64,000 nucleotides of DNA from Flavobacterium sp. Sd200 (lineage in GTDB: Bacteria > Bacteroidota > Bacteroidia > Flavobacteriales > Flavobacteriaceae): assembly GCF_009826935.1 (NCBI RefSeq), contig NZ_WUMN01000006.1, positions 158,212-222,211 on the forward strand, in the 5' to 3' direction. Position numbers and translations under genes: made by a program. Below, piece after piece: positions 50,796-60,051 of this stretch; within the stretch, counting starts at the first letter, position 1, and each line of letters opens with the position of its first letter. Below the pieces are notes generated by a model. That model searched no databases. It had not been told where the DNA came from and was given only the letters and a program-made list of their open reading frames with translations.

Positions 50796-53700
50796 TTAAA
50801 AAACTATTTTTTTACTTATTTTGCCTTTGGCAGTGTTTATCTCTACAATAATAACCTGCTGCTGTACCTGCAGGCCTGCTATAGCAGCCTCGGTAGCATT
50901 AATGTTATTCTGGGTATAGATTTTACTGCCGCGAACATCATAAATTGTAACGCCTGTCATTAACGTTGTGCCTGTTGCAATGTTTATAGTGTTACCATCT
51001 TTATAAACCAGTACACTGTTTTTATCCAGTTGCGGAACGTCGGTATCCAGTATAGCGGTGCTTTCCCAATCGCTGTATTCACCCTCGCCACAAACGCTGC
51101 GCACAAAAAGGTAGGCAGATACAGCAGGATTGTAAGGAGCAGCCTCTATAAATATAGCCGTTGTTGGAGTTCCGCTGCCTGTTGGAGCAGTTGCCGATGT
51201 GCTTAACACATATTCATAACCCTGAGGGAAATCGCCTAATATTGGCGGGCTCCAGCGCAGGTTGGCACTTGTAGCATCTACAGGCTCTATAGACGGTGCA
51301 AATGGAGGGAAACATGTTGGTGCCGGGCCAACAATAAGTGTATAATCTTCTGCTTCTCCCGATACTGCGTCACACACTGGTATAGGCGATCCTGTCAGTG
51401 CATTACGTATCCTCATCCTGTACGTACCTTCAGGAGTACCCAGAGGCACAGCGATGTTTCCAAGGTTTGCTGGCGATGCCAGGAACGGAAGGCTTGCAAC
51501 CCTTTCTCCGGCATCAGAGAAATCGAAGTTATTGTTCCAGTCTATCCATACACTGTATAGGTATTCTCCTGTAGAGTGTGTAGCTGTAATGGCAAACGAA
51601 CCTCCTGCATAAGTAGTTACATAGAACTCGTTTGTATAGTCAGTATAAGATCCTCCACCAGTACCTGTATTGCTAAAGTTAACCTGGGCACCTGTAGTAG
51701 TAATACCGCTTATGTAATTTCCTGCACTGTTACTTACAGGAACACAGTAGCCGCTATAGAATGCATAGGTTACCCATTCGCTAAACTCATCATCGCCACA
51801 GGCAGAACGCACGTGCAGGTAAGAATCTGTGTTTGCAGTAAGAGCTACACCTGTTGCAGTAAATGCTGTAGTATAGGTACCACTTTCGGGCGCCGTTTGA
51901 GATGTTGTAACTGCATACTCATATCCGGCAGGTAATCCTGTATTAGGAGCTGTCCAGCTAACGTTGGCTGTTGTAAGCGATGTTTGGAACACATCTAAGT
52001 TGCGCGGAAGATCGCAGCTTGCAGGAGCAATTAAAGTCCACTCTAAAGTAAATGCACCAGAGTTAGTGCCCCATCCGTCCTGTACAAAATATACAGTTTG
52101 GGTGCTGCCTGTAAGGTTTTCCCATATCACACCTCCAATGTTGTTATCCGTACATACTAAAGACACCCTTGTGTTTTCTTCGCAGCTGCCGTAGAATATA
52201 GACTGATATGAATCGTAGGCGTTCTGCGTTTGGTTTATATCTAAAGTATAACCGTTTGGTACTTCAATTTTATAGAAAAGATCGGGCGCAGAACTGTTTG
52301 TAGCACAGGCAGGCATATAATCATTACCTGCACCTACAGTTGTAGAGCTGTATGGGCTTGTTTGTGTAGCAAGATCTATTGCGGTAGCGCAAGTATCTCC
52401 TTCAAGATACCTAAACCTTGCCGATGCTATCCATTCGCTGTAATCGCCTTCGCCACAATTAGTGCGCACAAATAATGTATAATATACATTGTTTTCTAAT
52501 CCTGTGTAACCATTTACGAACGTACTGGTTACAGGTGTTCCGCTTGCAGGAGGGTTTTGCTCGGTTGTAACAGCATATTCATAGCCCTGCGGCGTGCCAA
52601 GTTGAGGTGCTGTCCAGCTTAGGTTAGCGGTACTTGCGGCCACTACAACTCCTGCCGGAGCAGTTGGCGTAGAACAAGATGGCGGTAATGTTACGTTTAC
52701 AGTATAGTCTTCAAAAGCACCTGTATATATAGTGCTGCATGGTGTAGGCAGTGCATTGTAGCTTGGTGCACCACCAATTCTTAAACGGTGCTGTCCAAGT
52801 GGTGCTGTTGCAGGTACAAGGAACGTTCCTGTTAGAACACCTGTTTGCGTGTTTGGAGAAACACCGCTATACACCTCTTCGTTAGCGTCAAAAACAAGAT
52901 TGTCATTCCAGTCTACCCAAATTTTAATGTTATAGGCATTGTAAGTAAACAGGCTGATGCTGAATGGCTGTGAAACACCCTGGCCAATGTTTACAATTTG
53001 TGCCGAATAATCGCCATACTGGTTTGTTTCGGCAACGGTAGTATTATTTATACTGCCAATAGTAACGTTTGTTATACCCTGTCCGTCGCCATAGTTAGTA
53101 GTTGGTATACAGATACCATTGTAAACAGAGATAACTGCCCATTCGCTAAAATCGCCATTGCCACAGTTAGTGCGAACGTGAATATAGTTAACTGTATTTG
53201 GTGTAACTGCTACACCAGTAAGCGATGTTGAGGTTGTTGCTGTACCCGATTCCGGAGCTTCCTCTGTTGTTGTAACGGCATACTCATATCCGGCAGGTGT
53301 TCCGCCAAGAGATGGTGCAGTAAAGCTAAGGCTTATAATGCCGGCTGATGTTGAAGTGCCTGCTAAGTTTGTAGGTGCATAGCATGATGGTGCAGGCGCA
53401 ACATTTATAGTGTAATCTTCAAAAGAACCCATGCCAATAAAATAGCATGGTGTAGCGTTGCCCACACTGTTTGGTACTGAACCAACCCTCATGCGGTGGT
53501 TACCTACAGCTGCTGTTAACGGTACAGTTATAGTACCTGTAACTGTTGCCCTTGTAGTAGCCGGAGATACTATAGAATAAACCTCTTCGCCCTCGTCGTC
53601 AAAATCAAGGTCGTTGTTCCAGTCTACCCAAACTTTAGTACTGTAAGCATCATAAACAAAAAGGCTAATGCTCAATGGTTGGGTTACACCCTGGCCTATT

Positions 53701-56009
53701 GTAGCTACCTGGTCTGTATAGTTTTCATAAGCAGTAGCACCACTTGTAGTATTGTTTATAGAACCAAGTGTTACGTTAGTAATACCTGAACCACCCTGAA
53801 ACGTTGGTGCCGGAGTACAATATCCGTTAAAGAATGTGGCTGTTGTCCAGGCACTGAAATCGCCATTGCCACAGTTGGTGCGCACGTGCAGGTAGTTTAC
53901 AGCATTAGCAGTAACTGCAACGTTGGTAGCTGTTGTAGTAGTATTTGCTGTACCGCTTGCCGGTGGTGTTGCAGTAGAAGTAACTGCATATTCATATCCT
54001 GACGGCGTAGTACCAAATTCAGGGGCTGTCCATGTAATATTGGCTGTACCAAGGTTTACCGACTGTCCTGTTACAGCAGTTGGGGCAAAGCATGTAGGAG
54101 CAGGGGTAATATTAAGAGTATAGTCTTCATAAGTACCGTTAGCACCAGTGTAGCATGCAGTTGTAGGGCCATTGTAAGTAGATGTTGCACCTACTCTTAA
54201 ACGGTACTGACCCACAGGTGTATTTAATGGAACTGTAAACGATCCTGTTAGTACAGATACGTTTAATGTATTCGATGCACCTGAATATATTTCTTCGCCT
54301 TCATCATCAAAATCAAGGTCGTTGTTCCAGTCTACCCATATTTTAGTATTGTAAACAGTATAAGTTGTAAGGCTAATGCTGAATGGCTGTGTAACTCCCT
54401 GGCCAATATTTGCAATTTGCGCAGAGTAGTTGCTATAGTTGCCCGGTTCTGCAACAGTAGTGTTGTTTATAGAGCCAATAGTAACATTTACAATACCGCT
54501 ACCGTTAACGCTTGTAGGTGCCGGTATACAAACCCCGTTGTAAAAAGGAGCTGCTATCCATTCACTATAATCGCCGTTGCCACAGTTGCTCCTTACCTGC
54601 AGGTAAAAAGTAGTGTTGGTAGGAACAGTTACACCTTCTACAGATGTTTCTGTTACAGCAGTGCCACTTGCAGGTGTTGTTCTTGTAGCTGTTATGGCAT
54701 ATTCATATCCTGATGGGGCAGTGCCCTGTGCAGGTGCTGTCCAGCTAACGTTGGCAATGCCTGCACCTGCGTTTACCGCTGTAGGAGCTACAGGTATAAA
54801 ACACGTTGGTGCTGCAGTAACATTAATAGTATAATCTTCAAAGCTCCCGCCATAGTTGTTAAAACAAGGAACTATAGGATTCCACGTAGCTACAGCACCC
54901 ACCCTCATGCGGTGGTTGCCCAAAATGGCATCTGCCGGTACAGTTATAGTTCCTGTGGCAGTGGCGGTGCGTGTAGCTGCTGTTGTAGCTGCAAATACCT
55001 CTTCGTTAGCATCAAAAGTAAGGTTGTCGTTCCAGTCTACCCATACTTTAATGTTGTAGGCAGAGTTTGTTGTAAGCGTAACACTTATAGGTAGGGTAAC
55101 ACCCTGACCGATATTTACTGTCTGATCTTCAAAAAAGTTGTATCGGTTAGGCTCAGCACCTGTGGTGTTATCAATAGTGCCTAAAGTTACATTGGTAATA
55201 CCGCTTCCGTCTACACTTAAAGGTGTTGGAATACAGATACCCGAATAGAACGAATAGGTAGCCCATTCGCTGTAACCATCTGTAGTGCCGCAATTGGTGC
55301 GCACATGAAGGTAGTTGGTTGTGTTTACAGTTACAGGAACCGCATTAACAGAAGTTACTATGGTCCTGGTGCCGCTAGTTGGCGGTGTAGCCAATGTTGT
55401 TAAGGCATACTCATAGCTTTCAACAGCACCTGTTGCAGGAACAGCCCAGCTAATATTTGCAGCTGTTGCCGATGTTAATGCCGCAGCAAGTGTTCTTGGA
55501 ACATTACATGCCGGAGGGGCAACAAGGCTCCATGCAAGGGTATAGGTACCCTGATTGGCATTCCATCCATCCTGTACATAATATAAGTTTTGAGTGCTGC
55601 CTGTAGTGTTCTCCCATGTGGTCGTACCTATTTCAGGAAAATCTACACAGCCTATTGGCGTTTGAGAATCGCACGATCCGTAAAATATAGAACGGATAGA
55701 GTCATAATTACTGGCAGTTTGCCCTATTGTCAGGGTATAGCCATTTGGCACAGCAATGTAATAAAAAACATCTGCTGCTGTTCCGCCCGTGTTGCACGTT
55801 GGCGTGTTGTTGTTTGCAAAGCCCGCAGTAGTGCCGCTGTAAGGGCTTGTAAGCGTGGCAAGGTTTATGGCGGTTGCGCAGGTGTCGCCATTTTGTGCAA
55901 ATGCATTGCCTGTGCCTAAAATAAGCAGGCAAAACGCCAACACAAAAGCTTCCCTGCAACAGCGCCATTTAGACCCATAGCCGGAATTGTAGTTGTAAGT
56001 TTTTTTCAT
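50796..56009 (-). CDS. giant GEVED/FN3 repeat protein with T9SS type C sorting signal, paralogue 2
   Basis: The 1737-residue protein starts with a basic-then-hydrophobic signal peptide (EAFVLAFCLLILGTGNAFAQ). Order: pre-peptidase-like module (DTCATAINLATLTSPYSG), FN3, four GEVED-FN3 pairs, second pre-peptidase-like module, FN3, a fifth GEVED, FN3 and a type C sorting signal (NSVLVYKDGN, IYDVRGSKIYTQ, GKISKKIVF). Compared with paralogue 1 it has one extra N-terminal module pair. The repeat units within it differ by ordinary divergence, while a segment near its 3' end is nearly identical to paralogue 1. Likely a secreted adhesin or surface-layer component. Confidence 0.9.
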   Translation of the reverse strand: MKKTYNYNSGYGSKWRCCREAFVLAFCLLILGTGNAFAQNGDTCATAINLATLTSPYSGTTAGFANNNTPTCNTGGTAADVFYYIAVPNGYTLTIGQTASNYDSIRSIFYGSCDSQTPIGCVDFPEIGTTTWENTTGSTQNLYYVQDGWNANQGTYTLAWSLVAPPACNVPRTLAAALTSATAANISWAVPATGAVESYEYALTTLATPPTSGTRTIVTSVNAVPVTVNTTNYLHVRTNCGTTDGYSEWATYSFYSGICIPTPLSVDGSGITNVTLGTIDNTTGAEPNRYNFFEDQTVNIGQGVTLPISVTLTTNSAYNIKVWVDWNDNLTFDANEEVFAATTAATRTATATGTITVPADAILGNHRMRVGAVATWNPIVPCFNNYGGSFEDYTINVTAAPTCFIPVAPTAVNAGAGIANVSWTAPAQGTAPSGYEYAITATRTTPASGTAVTETSVEGVTVPTNTTFYLQVRSNCGNGDYSEWIAAPFYNGVCIPAPTSVNGSGIVNVTIGSINNTTVAEPGNYSNYSAQIANIGQGVTQPFSISLTTYTVYNTKIWVDWNNDLDFDDEGEEIYSGASNTLNVSVLTGSFTVPLNTPVGQYRLRVGATSTYNGPTTACYTGANGTYEDYTLNITPAPTCFAPTAVTGQSVNLGTANITWTAPEFGTTPSGYEYAVTSTATPPASGTANTTTTATNVAVTANAVNYLHVRTNCGNGDFSAWTTATFFNGYCTPAPTFQGGSGITNVTLGSINNTTSGATAYENYTDQVATIGQGVTQPLSISLFVYDAYSTKVWVDWNNDLDFDDEGEEVYSIVSPATTRATVTGTITVPLTAAVGNHRMRVGSVPNSVGNATPCYFIGMGSFEDYTINVAPAPSCYAPTNLAGTSTSAGIISLSFTAPSLGGTPAGYEYAVTTTEEAPESGTATTSTSLTGVAVTPNTVNYIHVRTNCGNGDFSEWAVISVYNGICIPTTNYGDGQGITNVTIGSINNTTVAETNQYGDYSAQIVNIGQGVSQPFSISLFTYNAYNIKIWVDWNDNLVFDANEEVYSGVSPNTQTGVLTGTFLVPATAPLGQHRLRIGGAPSYNALPTPCSTIYTGAFEDYTVNVTLPPSCSTPTAPAGVVVAASTANLSWTAPQLGTPQGYEYAVTTEQNPPASGTPVTSTFVNGYTGLENNVYYTLFVRTNCGEGDYSEWIASARFRYLEGDTCATAIDLATQTSPYSSTTVGAGNDYMPACATNSSAPDLFYKIEVPNGYTLDINQTQNAYDSYQSIFYGSCEENTRVSLVCTDNNIGGVIWENLTGSTQTVYFVQDGWGTNSGAFTLEWTLIAPASCDLPRNLDVFQTSLTTANVSWTAPNTGLPAGYEYAVTTSQTAPESGTYTTAFTATGVALTANTDSYLHVRSACGDDEFSEWVTYAFYSGYCVPVSNSAGNYISGITTTGAQVNFSNTGTGGGSYTDYTNEFYVTTYAGGSFAITATHSTGEYLYSVWIDWNNNFDFSDAGERVASLPFLASPANLGNIAVPLGTPEGTYRMRIRNALTGSPIPVCDAVSGEAEDYTLIVGPAPTCFPPFAPSIEPVDATSANLRWSPPILGDFPQGYEYVLSTSATAPTGSGTPTTAIFIEAAPYNPAVSAYLFVRSVCGEGEYSDWESTAILDTDVPQLDKNSVLVYKDGNTINIATGTTLMTGVTIYDVRGSKIYTQNNINATEAAIAGLQVQQQVIIVEINTAKGKISKKIVF

Positions 56010-56386
56010 TTAGAAATAAGTAATTTGATTGTGTGTAAAAAAAATATAATAGTGGAATTAATAGCAGAATATTTGGTAACACAGGCTTAATATTGAGTAA
56101 AACCAGCGGGTTTATATTCAGGTTTTTGCCTGATTTGTTGTTTTTTGCCCTTTTGCAGCCCTGCGTTTTTATGCGCGTTGGAGAAAAAATCTTTAAACGC
56201 GATTTATTTTCATAATTTGTTGTATTTTAAAGAAAATCAAATGTATGACCGGTAAAAAGACCACACGAAAAAAAGCACCTTACAATTCATTTACATTATT
56301 ACATTTGTACCTTACATTTTATATACATTTTTTGTATATATTTGAACTTTAGAATTTTGAGGTTTTTTATTTGCGGGTTTTTACGA
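56010..56386. other. 377-bp non-coding region between divergent genes
   Basis: No gene is seen. Near 56291-56329 four TTACATT-like direct repeats (56291, 56299, 56312, 56323) precede the palindrome ATATACA-N5-TGTATAT (56321-56339), which overlaps the -7 box of the TPR-HTH gene. The left part should contain the promoter of GEVED gene 2, but no exact TAnnTTTG is found. Confidence 0.6.
56337..56344 (+). promoter_or_regulatory. -7 box (TATATTTG) of the TPR-HTH regulator gene
   Basis: TATATTTG lies 42 bp before the ATG at 56387 and is overlapped by the inverted repeat ATATACA-N5-TGTATAT, a possible operator. It excludes the upstream in-frame TTG at 56342. Confidence 0.6.
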
Positions 56387-58006
56387 ATGATTTTTTTACC
56401 TTTTTTTAATAGAATATTAGCGTTCAGGAGTGTTTTAAAAGTGCTTATCCTTTACATTTTATTAATATTCGCAACCCATTCATTTGCCCAAAACAGCAAA
56501 CAAAAAACCACCTCAGAGACAGTTGTTCAAGAATTACTCGAAAAAGCAAATAGCCTTACTCATACAGACCCGGCACAATCGCTCGCTTATCTCAACAGGG
56601 CTTTAAAACATAAAGACGAGATTAGCGATGCGCAACTTTTGTTCCTTTACAAAATTGGTACTGTGGCATGCATCAACCAGCAGTCTAACATGCAGGCCTT
56701 AGATTATGGCTACAAAGCCCTTGCGCTTCAAAAAAAGATAGACCCCTCGCAAATGCATTTTATATACAACAATATTGGGTGTGTATATATGCAGCTAAGT
56801 GATACAGAGAAATCGCGCGAGCTTTTAAATTTATCGCTCAAAGGTTTAAAGGAGTCTATTGCAAACGGCACGCTTAAAGAAAAAGAGGTAGAGGCCTACC
56901 TGGTGTACAGCAATCTTGCCGTTATAGAAATAGAAAGTAAAAACTATGTAAAAGCCTTAGAGATGCTCCATATTTACAAAAAGCAAAGCATCAGGCTAAA
57001 AGATACTGCCGGGATTATAATTACGTATCAAAACCTGTCTAATGTACTTTACAATTTAAAGCAGCCCGACAGTTCAAGGTATTATTCTGACAGGGGTATT
57101 GAGCTTTCTAAGAAAAAAAACAGCCGCGACGACCTTGCCTACCTTTACTACTATCGGGGATATAATAACAGGGAGACCGCAAAAGATACTGCAGTGTATT
57201 ACCTGGAAGAGTCTTTTAAACTGGGAGAAGAGTTAAACCTTAGCGATGTAAAACTATCAACCTCTAAAGCCCTTGCCAATCTTTATGAGGGCAATAACGA
57301 TTACAAAAGATCCAACTACTATTTGCGCATTGCAAACACGCTTTCAGAAAAAAACATCAGCGAGCAGAACAAGAAAAAAACCGAATTGCTTGAGTTTGAG
57401 AATGAGCAAAAAATAAAACAACAGGAAGCACTATTAGAAACTCAAAAGAGGGAGAATTTGTTGCTTTTTGGGTTTATATTGCTTGTGCCTGTATCTGTAA
57501 TTGGGTTTTTAATGTACAGGTTGCAGCGCATAAAGGCCATACAGCGCAAGGTAGAAAATGAGCTGCTGGTGCAAAAAATGGAAAGCAAGAATAAAGAACT
57601 TACCAGCAACGCTATACAAATATTGCAGGCCAACGAAATTATAGACTACACCCAAAAGGGGTTAAGCCAGCTTAAAACCAGTGCCGATACCCCCGCCAAC
57701 AGGATGCTTACGCAAATTATATCCGACCTTAAGAATGGTAACCAGTCGTTTAATAAAAAGGAATTTGAGAAGCTTTTCATTGAGACCGACGAGGACTTTT
57801 ATAAAAAACTATTGCACAAATATCCTACACTTACCAAAAACGAAATAAGGCTGTGTGCCTTTGCCAAGATGAATTTTTCTACCAAAGAAATTTCGGCAAT
57901 AACGCAGCAAAGCAGCAACAGTATTTTGGTGGCGCGTTCCAGGCTTCGCAAAAAAATAGGTCTGGAAGAAAACCAAAGTCTTACAGTTTTTTTCAGGAGT
58001 TTTTAG
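56387..58006 (+). CDS. TPR - transmembrane - LuxR-like HTH regulator
   Basis: From the ATG at 56387 the protein has 539 residues: a signal peptide (VLKVLILYILLIFATHSFAQ), TPR-type helical pairs in the periplasm (about residues 40-340, for example MHFIYNNIGCVYMQLSDTEK and LYYYRGYNNRE), one transmembrane helix (LLLFGFILLVPVSVIGFLMY), a cytoplasmic coiled coil and a C-terminal HTH (LTKNEIRLCAFAKMNFSTKE, then SRLRKKIGL). This architecture is common in Bacteroidota as a one-component sensor. The divergent GEVED surface-protein gene 2 is a natural candidate target. Confidence 0.88.
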   Translation: MIFLPFFNRILAFRSVLKVLILYILLIFATHSFAQNSKQKTTSETVVQELLEKANSLTHTDPAQSLAYLNRALKHKDEISDAQLLFLYKIGTVACINQQSNMQALDYGYKALALQKKIDPSQMHFIYNNIGCVYMQLSDTEKSRELLNLSLKGLKESIANGTLKEKEVEAYLVYSNLAVIEIESKNYVKALEMLHIYKKQSIRLKDTAGIIITYQNLSNVLYNLKQPDSSRYYSDRGIELSKKKNSRDDLAYLYYYRGYNNRETAKDTAVYYLEESFKLGEELNLSDVKLSTSKALANLYEGNNDYKRSNYYLRIANTLSEKNISEQNKKKTELLEFENEQKIKQQEALLETQKRENLLLFGFILLVPVSVIGFLMYRLQRIKAIQRKVENELLVQKMESKNKELTSNAIQILQANEIIDYTQKGLSQLKTSADTPANRMLTQIISDLKNGNQSFNKKEFEKLFIETDEDFYKKLLHKYPTLTKNEIRLCAFAKMNFSTKEISAITQQSSNSILVARSRLRKKIGLEENQSLTVFFRSF

Positions 58007-58129
58007 AATGTTGTCTATGCCACAGGGTTTTGTAAAAAAGGCTCAAAGATGCGCTAAGCAAAATTATACATCGAATTTAAATAGATGCCTGTGGTTCGCT
58101 ACGCTAAGGTTGACATATAAGAATATTAT

Positions 58130-58277
58130 TTTCACGCCAAGGCGCAGAGGCGCAAAGTTATTTCTCGATTATTTTGCTCAAAAGCGACGAAAGTCGCGAA
58201 GCCTTGCGACTTTCGTCGCTTCAATGGAACTCCTTATGTTAGTTTCAAACTTTGCGCCTCTGCGCCTTGGCGTGAAA
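58130..58277. repeat. 148-bp nested inverted repeat (MITE/REP-like)
   Basis: Outer arms of 30 bp (58130-58159 and 58248-58277) are perfect reverse complements, built on ACGCCAAGGCGCAGAGGCGC. An inner pair of 16 bp arms (58182-58197 and 58206-58221, AAGCGACGAAAGTCGC) is also perfect, with the 8-nt loop GAAGCCTT. No coding sequence is inside. GC content is much higher than in the surrounding intergenic DNA. 'CACGCCAAGGCGCAAAG'-type repeats are known to me from many Bacteroidota and cyanobacteria. Confidence 0.85.
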
Positions 58278-58344
58278 TTTAAAATATATCTATATATTCA
58301 CTCACACTAAAAATAACAACCAACCAATAAACCACAAACCACTG

Positions 58345-58352
58345 TATCTTTG
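58345..58352 (+). promoter_or_regulatory. -7 box (TATCTTTG) of the HD hydrolase gene
   Basis: A perfect TAnnTTTG box 18 bp before the ATG at 58371. Confidence 0.65.
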
Positions 58353-58370
58353 TAATTCAACAAAACAGCA

Positions 58371-59024
58371 ATGAATACTACCCAGATAATAGAGAACACC
58401 AAAAAATTCGTTCAACAGCAGCTACAGGGAGCCGAAGGCGGCCACGACTGGTTTCATATAGAGCGCGTATATAAAAACGCCTTACTTATTGCAAAAGGGG
58501 AGGAGTGCAACCTGTTTGTGGTAGAGCTTGGTGCACTGCTGCACGATGTAGCCGACAGTAAATTCCATAACGGCGACGAAACCGTAGGGCCAAAACTGGC
58601 ATGGCAATTTTTAGAGTCGCAATCTGTGCCCGAAGATGTAATACTTCATGTTGTAAATATTATTGAGAACATTTCGTTTAAAGGCGGTAATTTTGAGAAG
58701 AAGTTCCACTCACCGGAGCTTGCCATTGTTCAGGATGCTGACAGGCTCGATGCCATTGGAGCCATTGGCATAGCGCGCACGTTTAACTATGGTGGGTTTA
58801 AAAACCGCCCTATGTATGACCCTGCCATTGCTCCGAACCTGCATATGACCAAAGAAGAGTATAAAGCCAGTAATGCACCTACCATTAACCACTTTTATGA
58901 GAAACTGCTGCTGCTTAAAGATAAAATGAATACCACTACCGGAAAGCAAATTGCGCAACAACGCCATAAGTATATGGAAGGCTTTTTAGCGCAGTTTTAT
59001 GCTGAGTGGGATGGGGAGTTATAG
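58371..59024 (+). CDS. HD domain phosphohydrolase
   Basis: The 217-residue protein has the HD metal-binding pattern: GGHDWFHIERVYKNA (His29), ALLHDVADSKF (His58-Asp59) and a distal Asp in VQDADRLDAIGAIGIARTF. This is the YedJ/uncharacterised HD hydrolase group acting on nucleotides or similar phosphoesters. Substrate unknown. It has its own promoter just after the nested palindrome. Confidence 0.9.
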   Translation: MNTTQIIENTKKFVQQQLQGAEGGHDWFHIERVYKNALLIAKGEECNLFVVELGALLHDVADSKFHNGDETVGPKLAWQFLESQSVPEDVILHVVNIIENISFKGGNFEKKFHSPELAIVQDADRLDAIGAIGIARTFNYGGFKNRPMYDPAIAPNLHMTKEEYKASNAPTINHFYEKLLLLKDKMNTTTGKQIAQQRHKYMEGFLAQFYAEWDGEL

Positions 59025-59083
59025 GGCGGTAAGTGTCGTGCAGCTCTACTGTATTTCGCACAACATCAACTATACTAGAAGTG

Positions 59084-59326
59084 ATGAATGAAAAAATAAA
59101 AAAGAACACCGTCAGATTATCATCAAAGCGAAAACTTATTCATTGTATTAAAGACCCCGCCAATATATTTATGTTATTTGTATTATTAACGGTAACTATA
59201 GTTGGAGTTGTAGATGAAAATTTAGATATTATAATTATTGTATATATTGGAGCGATTCTGTACGGATTTATTGTAAGAGTGTTCATTTTCTTAATAAACA
59301 AAATCAAAAACACAATTAAGTTTTAG
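59084..59326 (+). CDS. small hypothetical membrane protein
   Basis: An 80-residue AT-rich gene encodes a basic N-terminus and two hydrophobic helices (ANIFMLFVLLTVTIVGVV, IIIIVYIGAILYGFIVRVFI) ending in a basic tail. The ATG at 59084 is preferred to a GTG at 59033, which begins only 9 bp after the upstream gene and would add a poorly structured leader. No family recognised; could be spurious, but two clean helices speak for it. Confidence 0.45.
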   Translation: MNEKIKKNTVRLSSKRKLIHCIKDPANIFMLFVLLTVTIVGVVDENLDIIIIVYIGAILYGFIVRVFIFLINKIKNTIKF

Positions 59327-59338
59327 TCTTCCCTAAAA
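59321..59338. promoter_or_regulatory. inverted repeat TTTTAG-N6-CTAAAA upstream of mntR
   Basis: A perfect 6-bp dyad 29 bp before the mntR -7 box. It overlaps the stop codon of the small membrane protein gene. It could be an MntR/DtxR-type operator, but the match to known sites is weak. Confidence 0.3.
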
Positions 59339-59366
59339 ATACTTTTACCTAAACGGAATATTTTAG

Positions 59367-59374
59367 TATCTTTG
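59367..59374 (+). promoter_or_regulatory. -7 box (TATCTTTG) of mntR-nramp
   Basis: Perfect TAnnTTTG; predicted start near 59381, about 15 nt before the ATG. Confidence 0.7.
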
Positions 59375-59395
59375 TAGATATCACTACGTTGTATA

Positions 59396-60049
59396 ATGAC
59401 ATATTCTGAAGAAAACTACCTTAAGGTTATTTACCATTTATCGCATAACTCAGATAAGGGCATCAGTACCAATGCCATTGCAAAGGTTATGGAGAGCAAG
59501 CCTTCATCGGTTACCGATATGGTACAGAAACTGGCCGATAAAGAACTGGTAGAATACATAAAATATCAAGGCGTAACCCTTACCGATAAAGGCATGTTCA
59601 TGGCACTTATGATAGTGCGCAAACACCGTCTTTGGGAAGTTTTTTTGGTGGAAAAACTTGATTTTTCATGGGATGAGGTGCACGATATTGCCGAACAATT
59701 AGAACATATAAAATCAGAAAAACTCATTAATAAGCTCGATGAGTTTTTAGGTTTTCCTACCGAAGACCCCCATGGCGATCCTATACCCGATGCCTCGGGC
59801 AATATAGAAAGCATCGACAAAAAACTGCTCAGCGAGGTAGCCATAGGCAAAAAAGTAATGTGCGTGGGCGTTAAAGACAGTTCACCACCATTCCTGCAAT
59901 ACCTCGACAAGCAGCAAATAGCCCTGGGTTCGGGCATCGAAGTTACCTCTAAAGAAGATTTCGACCATTCGCTCAACCTCCGTGTAAACGGCAAAGAGGT
60001 TACCGTATCGCACAAAATAGCCAGTAACCTTTTTGTAAAACCTGTATAG
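59396..60049 (+). CDS. DtxR/MntR family metal-dependent regulator
   Basis: The 217-residue protein has a winged helix (SEENYLKVIYHLS, ISTNAIAKVMESKPSSVTDM, KLADKELVEYIKYQGVTLTD), a dimerisation/metal domain (HRLWEVFLVEKLDFSWDEVH, EQLEHIKSEKLINKLDEFLG with DPHGDPIP) and a C-terminal FeoA/SH3-like domain. It represses genes when Mn2+ or Fe2+ is sufficient. It is cotranscribed with an Nramp transporter (2-bp gap), favouring a manganese role. Confidence 0.93.
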   Translation: MTYSEENYLKVIYHLSHNSDKGISTNAIAKVMESKPSSVTDMVQKLADKELVEYIKYQGVTLTDKGMFMALMIVRKHRLWEVFLVEKLDFSWDEVHDIAEQLEHIKSEKLINKLDEFLGFPTEDPHGDPIPDASGNIESIDKKLLSEVAIGKKVMCVGVKDSSPPFLQYLDKQQIALGSGIEVTSKEDFDHSLNLRVNGKEVTVSHKIASNLFVKPV

Positions 60050-60051
60050 CC

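Larger units (their letters stand above)
58007..58370. other. 364-bp intergenic region dominated by a nested palindrome
   Basis: No credible gene; frames here only read through the inverted repeat. The 58130-58277 element is described separately. TATCTTTG at 58345-58352 is the -7 box of the downstream HD gene. Confidence 0.7.

Noticed and set aside
45851..56009. Numerous open frames antisense to the two GEVED genes
   Set aside because: Repetitive coding sequence yields Cys/Thr/Val-rich antisense frames; none has a start context or known domain.
45851..56009. CRISPR array suggested by regular repeats
   Set aside because: The repeats are about 690 bp protein-domain repeats in frame, not 25-40 bp repeats with spacers; no cas genes.
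58008..58310. 100-codon frame after the TPR-HTH gene
   Set aside because: It is mostly translation of the nested inverted repeat.
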